Assembly: GCA_022841665.1 (NCBI GenBank)
Contig: JALHRB010000030.1
Coordinates: 1-42,912 of the forward strand
Source of the DNA: Pseudolabrys sp.
GTDB lineage: Bacteria > Pseudomonadota > Alphaproteobacteria > Rhizobiales > Xanthobacteraceae
Length of the DNA stretch: 42,912 nt
Direction of reading: 5' to 3'
Shown: piece after piece, positions 40,651 to 42,912 of the stretch
Position numbering within the stretch: position 1 is the first letter of the stretch
How the letters are laid out: every line of letters begins with the position of its first letter
Translations under genes and position numbers: made by a program
Notes under the pieces: generated by a model
Seen by the model: the letters and a program-made list of their open reading frames with translations, nothing else
Database searches by the model: none
What the model was told of the DNA's origin: nothing

Positions 40651-41925
40651 ATGTTGGCGCGTTTTCTGCAAAATTGCCGGGGCGGCGTCGCTCCGATGCT
40701 GGCCTTGACCGCCATTCCCCTCATGGGCGCCGTCGGCGTGGCCGTGGATTTCTCCCGCGCCAACGCCACCCGCACCGCCTTCCAGGCCGCGCTCGATTCG
40801 ACCGCGCTGATGCTCTCCAAAAGCGCGGCGACGCAATCCAAGGAAGCCTTGCAGACTGCGGCGACCGAGAAATTCAACGCGCTGTTCAGCCGGCCGGACG
40901 CCAGCAACGTCGCGGTCACGGCGGAATATTCCGGAGCCGCCGGCTCGAAACTGGTGCTCAGCGCCACCGCCACGCTGACGACCAATTTCCTCGGCGTGCT
41001 CGGCTACGGCTCGATCGACATCGGCGCCAGCGCCACCTCGACCTGGGGCAACACGCGCCTGCGCGTCGCGCTTGCGCTCGACAATACCGGCTCGATGGCG
41101 TCGGACGACAAGATGAGCGCGCTCAAGACCGCCTCGAAAAACCTGCTCGCGCAGCTTCAGGCTGCCGCGACGAATGCCGAGGACGTCTACGTCTCCGTCG
41201 TTCCGTTCAACAAGGACGTGAACATGGGCGCCGGCAATTACGACAAGGAGTGGGTGCGCTGGGATCTGTGGGAGGCGGAAAACGGCACCTGCAGCAAATC
41301 CAAATACCATTCGCAAAGCCGCTGCGTTTCGAATGGACATACCTGGACGCCGGCGAGCCGCGCCGACTGGAACGGCTGCGTCACCGACCGCGACCAGAAT
41401 TTCGACACCACCAATGACGCGCCGGTCGCCGACGCCACGCTTTATCCGGCCGAGCAATACGGGTCCTGCCCGGCCGCCATCATCGGACTCACCAACAACT
41501 GGACCGACCTCACGGCCAAGATCGACGCCATGCAGCCGGCGGGCAATACCAACCAAGCGATCGGCCTGCAGGTCGGCTGGCAGTCGCTCACCGCCGCGCC
41601 CTTCACCGTCCCGGCGATGGACCCGAATTACAAATACACCCAGGTCATCATCCTCTTAACCGACGGCCTCAATACCGAAAACCGCTGGTACGACAGCGCC
41701 TCGCCGATCAATGCGCGTCAGCAGAAGACCTGCGACAACGCCAAGGCGGCCGGCATCGTCCTCTACACCGTGCAGGTCAGCACGGGCGGCGATCCGGAGT
41801 CGGCGCTGTTGAAGAACTGCGCGAGCGACACCAGCAAGTTCTACATGCTGACCTCCGCGACCCAGATCGTGACGACCTTCAGCCAGATCGGCACCGCGCT
41901 TTCCAATCTCCGGATCGCCATGTGA
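40651..41925 (+). CDS. TadG-like pilus-associated protein with vWA domain, copy 1
   Basis: A 424-residue protein with an N-terminal TadE/TadG helix (RGGVAPMLALTAIPLMGAVG then VAVDFSRANATRTAFQAALD) and a von Willebrand A domain. The MIDAS motif is D-N-T-G-S in RVALALDNTGSMASDDKMSA; later strand VIILLTDGLNTENRWYD is typical vWA. Tight adherence Flp pilus systems contain TadE/F/G-like minor pilins; here the flanking tad cluster is not in the window. Middle segment ENGTCSKSKYHSQSRCVSNG carries Cys. A paralogue follows after 228 bp. Confidence 0.88.
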   Translation: MLARFLQNCRGGVAPMLALTAIPLMGAVGVAVDFSRANATRTAFQAALDSTALMLSKSAATQSKEALQTAATEKFNALFSRPDASNVAVTAEYSGAAGSKLVLSATATLTTNFLGVLGYGSIDIGASATSTWGNTRLRVALALDNTGSMASDDKMSALKTASKNLLAQLQAAATNAEDVYVSVVPFNKDVNMGAGNYDKEWVRWDLWEAENGTCSKSKYHSQSRCVSNGHTWTPASRADWNGCVTDRDQNFDTTNDAPVADATLYPAEQYGSCPAAIIGLTNNWTDLTAKIDAMQPAGNTNQAIGLQVGWQSLTAAPFTVPAMDPNYKYTQVIILLTDGLNTENRWYDSASPINARQQKTCDNAKAAGIVLYTVQVSTGGDPESALLKNCASDTSKFYMLTSATQIVTTFSQIGTALSNLRIAM

Positions 41926-41933
41926 GCCGCGCG

Positions 41934-41948
41934 CTAACCGGCCGTTAA
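41934..41948 (+). promoter_or_regulatory. CtrA-box-like site
   Basis: CTAA (41934-41937) and TTAA (41945-41948) with exactly 7 bp between match the CtrA box TTAA-N7-TTAA at 7 of 8 positions. It lies 206 bp upstream of the second TadG-like gene. Single-site prediction; low confidence. Confidence 0.3.
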
Positions 41949-41954
41949 GCCTGT

Positions 41955-41971
41955 CGGCTAACAATTAGCCG
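41955..41971. terminator. Hairpin after first TadG-like gene
   Basis: CGGCTAA (41955-41961) pairs with TTAGCCG (41965-41971) across CAA. It is 30 bp after the stop of the first TadG-like gene. No T tract follows, so it may be a weak terminator or an operator. Confidence 0.4.
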
Positions 41972-42153
41972 GCATTCGCGGTATTGCCGCCAGAAGGCGT
42001 TAACCGGCTAAGTGCTTGCCGCAAAATGCATTGTGCCCGGAGCCGCCAAGCCTCGGTTTGCGCTGTGGTGGGTTTTCCGGGCTACCGATACACCCGCGAT
42101 TTAATCTCGCGCCCTAGTGTGGCAGCCGAATTCCTCTGGTTTCGGTGACCGCC

Positions 42154-42912
42154 ATGCAGACACTCTGGGCCAAATTCCGCCGTTCGCTGCACGCCTTCAA
42201 AAAGGCGCGCGCCGGCAATGTCGCCATCACCTTCGCCTTCGCCACCCTGCCGGTCGTCGGCGCGGTCGGCGCAGCCATCGACTTCAGCCACGCCAATTCG
42301 GTCAAGGCCGCCCTTCAGGCCGCGCTCGACTCCACCGCGCTGATGGTCGCCAAGGATGCGCCCACCCTGAGTGACGGCGACCTCGACGCCAAGGCGCTGG
42401 CCTACTTCAAAGCGCTGTTCACCCGGCCGGAGGCAAAGGGCCTCTATATCAACGCCACCTATACGACGAGCGGCGGATCCGCGGTTCTCGTCGAAGGCTC
42501 GGTCGACGTGCCGACCACGTTTCTCGGCGTGCTCGGCAAGGATTATGTGACCGTCGGCGGCACGTCCAAGACGAAATGGGGGTCGACGCGCCTGCGGGTC
42601 GCGCTCGCGCTCGACGTCACCGGCTCGATGGCCAGCGACGGCAAGATGACCGCGCTCAAGTCCGCCACCAAGAATCTGCTGACCCAGCTCAAGAGCGCCG
42701 CCGGCCAGAACGGCGACGTCTATGTCTCGATCATTCCGTTCAACAAGGACGTCAACGTCGGCGCCAGCAACTACAACGCCAACTGGATCGACTGGACCGA
42801 TTGGGACTCTCAAAATCAGACCTGCAGCGGCGGCGGATCGGGCGGCGGCGGTTGGGGCGGCGGCGGATCGGGCGGCGGCTGGGGCGGCGGCGGCTGGGGC
42901 GGCGGCGGATCG
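42154..42912 (+). CDS. TadG-like vWA protein, copy 2 (truncated by window edge)
   Basis: The first 253 codons of a paralogue of the preceding gene. It has a TadE/TadG helix (AGNVAITFAFATLPVVGAVG) and vWA MIDAS motif D-V-T-G-S in RVALALDVTGSMASDGKMTA. At the place where copy 1 has a Cys-containing segment, copy 2 enters a Gly/Trp/Ser-rich repeat (CSGGGSGGGGWGGGGSGGG and on) from 42826 to the window end. The reading frame is open to the last base. The repeat could be an expandable linker. Same family and likely pilus-related role. Confidence 0.85.
   Translation, partial: MQTLWAKFRRSLHAFKKARAGNVAITFAFATLPVVGAVGAAIDFSHANSVKAALQAALDSTALMVAKDAPTLSDGDLDAKALAYFKALFTRPEAKGLYINATYTTSGGSAVLVEGSVDVPTTFLGVLGKDYVTVGGTSKTKWGSTRLRVALALDVTGSMASDGKMTALKSATKNLLTQLKSAAGQNGDVYVSIIPFNKDVNVGASNYNANWIDWTDWDSQNQTCSGGGSGGGGWGGGGSGGGWGGGGWGGGGS

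Noticed and set aside
42826-42912. Gly-codon repeats as a CRISPR array
   Set aside because: The units are coding, in frame, and have no spacers; this is a low-complexity protein repeat.
1-42912. Transposases, integrases, phage genes, CRISPR, rRNA, tmRNA, 6S RNA
   Set aside because: No sequence in the window resembles any of these; none is claimed.

Overview
The window looks like chromosomal core DNA of a GC-rich alphaproteobacterium of the order Hyphomicrobiales, most likely Bradyrhizobium-like or a neighbouring Xanthobacteraceae/Nitrobacteraceae lineage. Grounds: a truncated Rhizobiales-type porin at the left edge, DUF3551, DUF3572, DUF2147 and EipB (DUF1849) proteins, a divK-pleD pair, two TadG-like pilus-associated proteins, and intergenic palindromes of a kind common in that group. 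There is no phage, transposase, plasmid or CRISPR locus.

Layout. 1-4.3 kb: porin start, tRNA-Ser(GCU) with a duplicated 3' end, and small secreted or accessory proteins (DUF3551, Sel1, DUF2147, a YfcG-type GST, a lysine-rich microprotein). 4.3-4.9 kb: an unusual structured non-coding stretch. 4.9-10.2 kb: the gatC-(small ORF)-gatA and gatB genes for the Glu/Asp-tRNA amidotransferase, with gatA and gatB separated by a low-GC membrane-protein gene, a tiny membrane-protein gene and an NTF2-like gene. 10.2-14 kb: nitronate monooxygenase, polysaccharide deacetylase, cyclic-nucleotide-binding protein, ruvX and a Tyr/Gly-rich secreted protein. 14.3-19.9 kb: pyrB, a dihydroorotase homologue lacking its metal ligands, plsY, dprA and a lytic transglycosylase, all on the plus strand. 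20.3-27.7 kb: topA, rnr, a Nudix hydrolase, a membrane protein, rpmG and a DsrE-like secreted protein. 27.9-31.9 kb: pleD and divK (minus), then DUF3572, dinB and a lone receiver domain (plus). 31.9-36.3 kb: eipB, a RidA protein, a glycerophosphodiesterase, a Cys-rich secreted protein, a FemAB-like acyltransferase and a HIT protein. 36.3-40.3 kb: AzlD/AzlC exporter, clpA and clpS (minus). 40.6-42.9 kb: two tandem TadG/von Willebrand A proteins, the second cut by the window edge.

Functional themes are housekeeping: tRNA charging, pyrimidine and phospholipid synthesis, DNA topology and repair (topA, ruvX, dprA, dinB), RNA and protein turnover (rnr, clpA, clpS) and cell-cycle signalling (divK, pleD).

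The most striking non-gene signal is in the 5' part of the acyltransferase gene. Three DnaA-box-like 9-mers within 31 bp are followed by AT-rich DNA (39% GC over 110 bp), and codon choice shifts sharply even where the protein motif looks conserved. Other signals worth a second look are the duplicated tRNA-Ser 3' end, the inverted-repeat-rich island at 4.4-4.9 kb, an 18-bp perfect palindrome written in rare codons inside dinB, a palindromic repeat that supplies the ridA stop codon, and a Gly/Trp-rich repeat in the second TadG protein. All family assignments come from reading the sequence; no database search was run.
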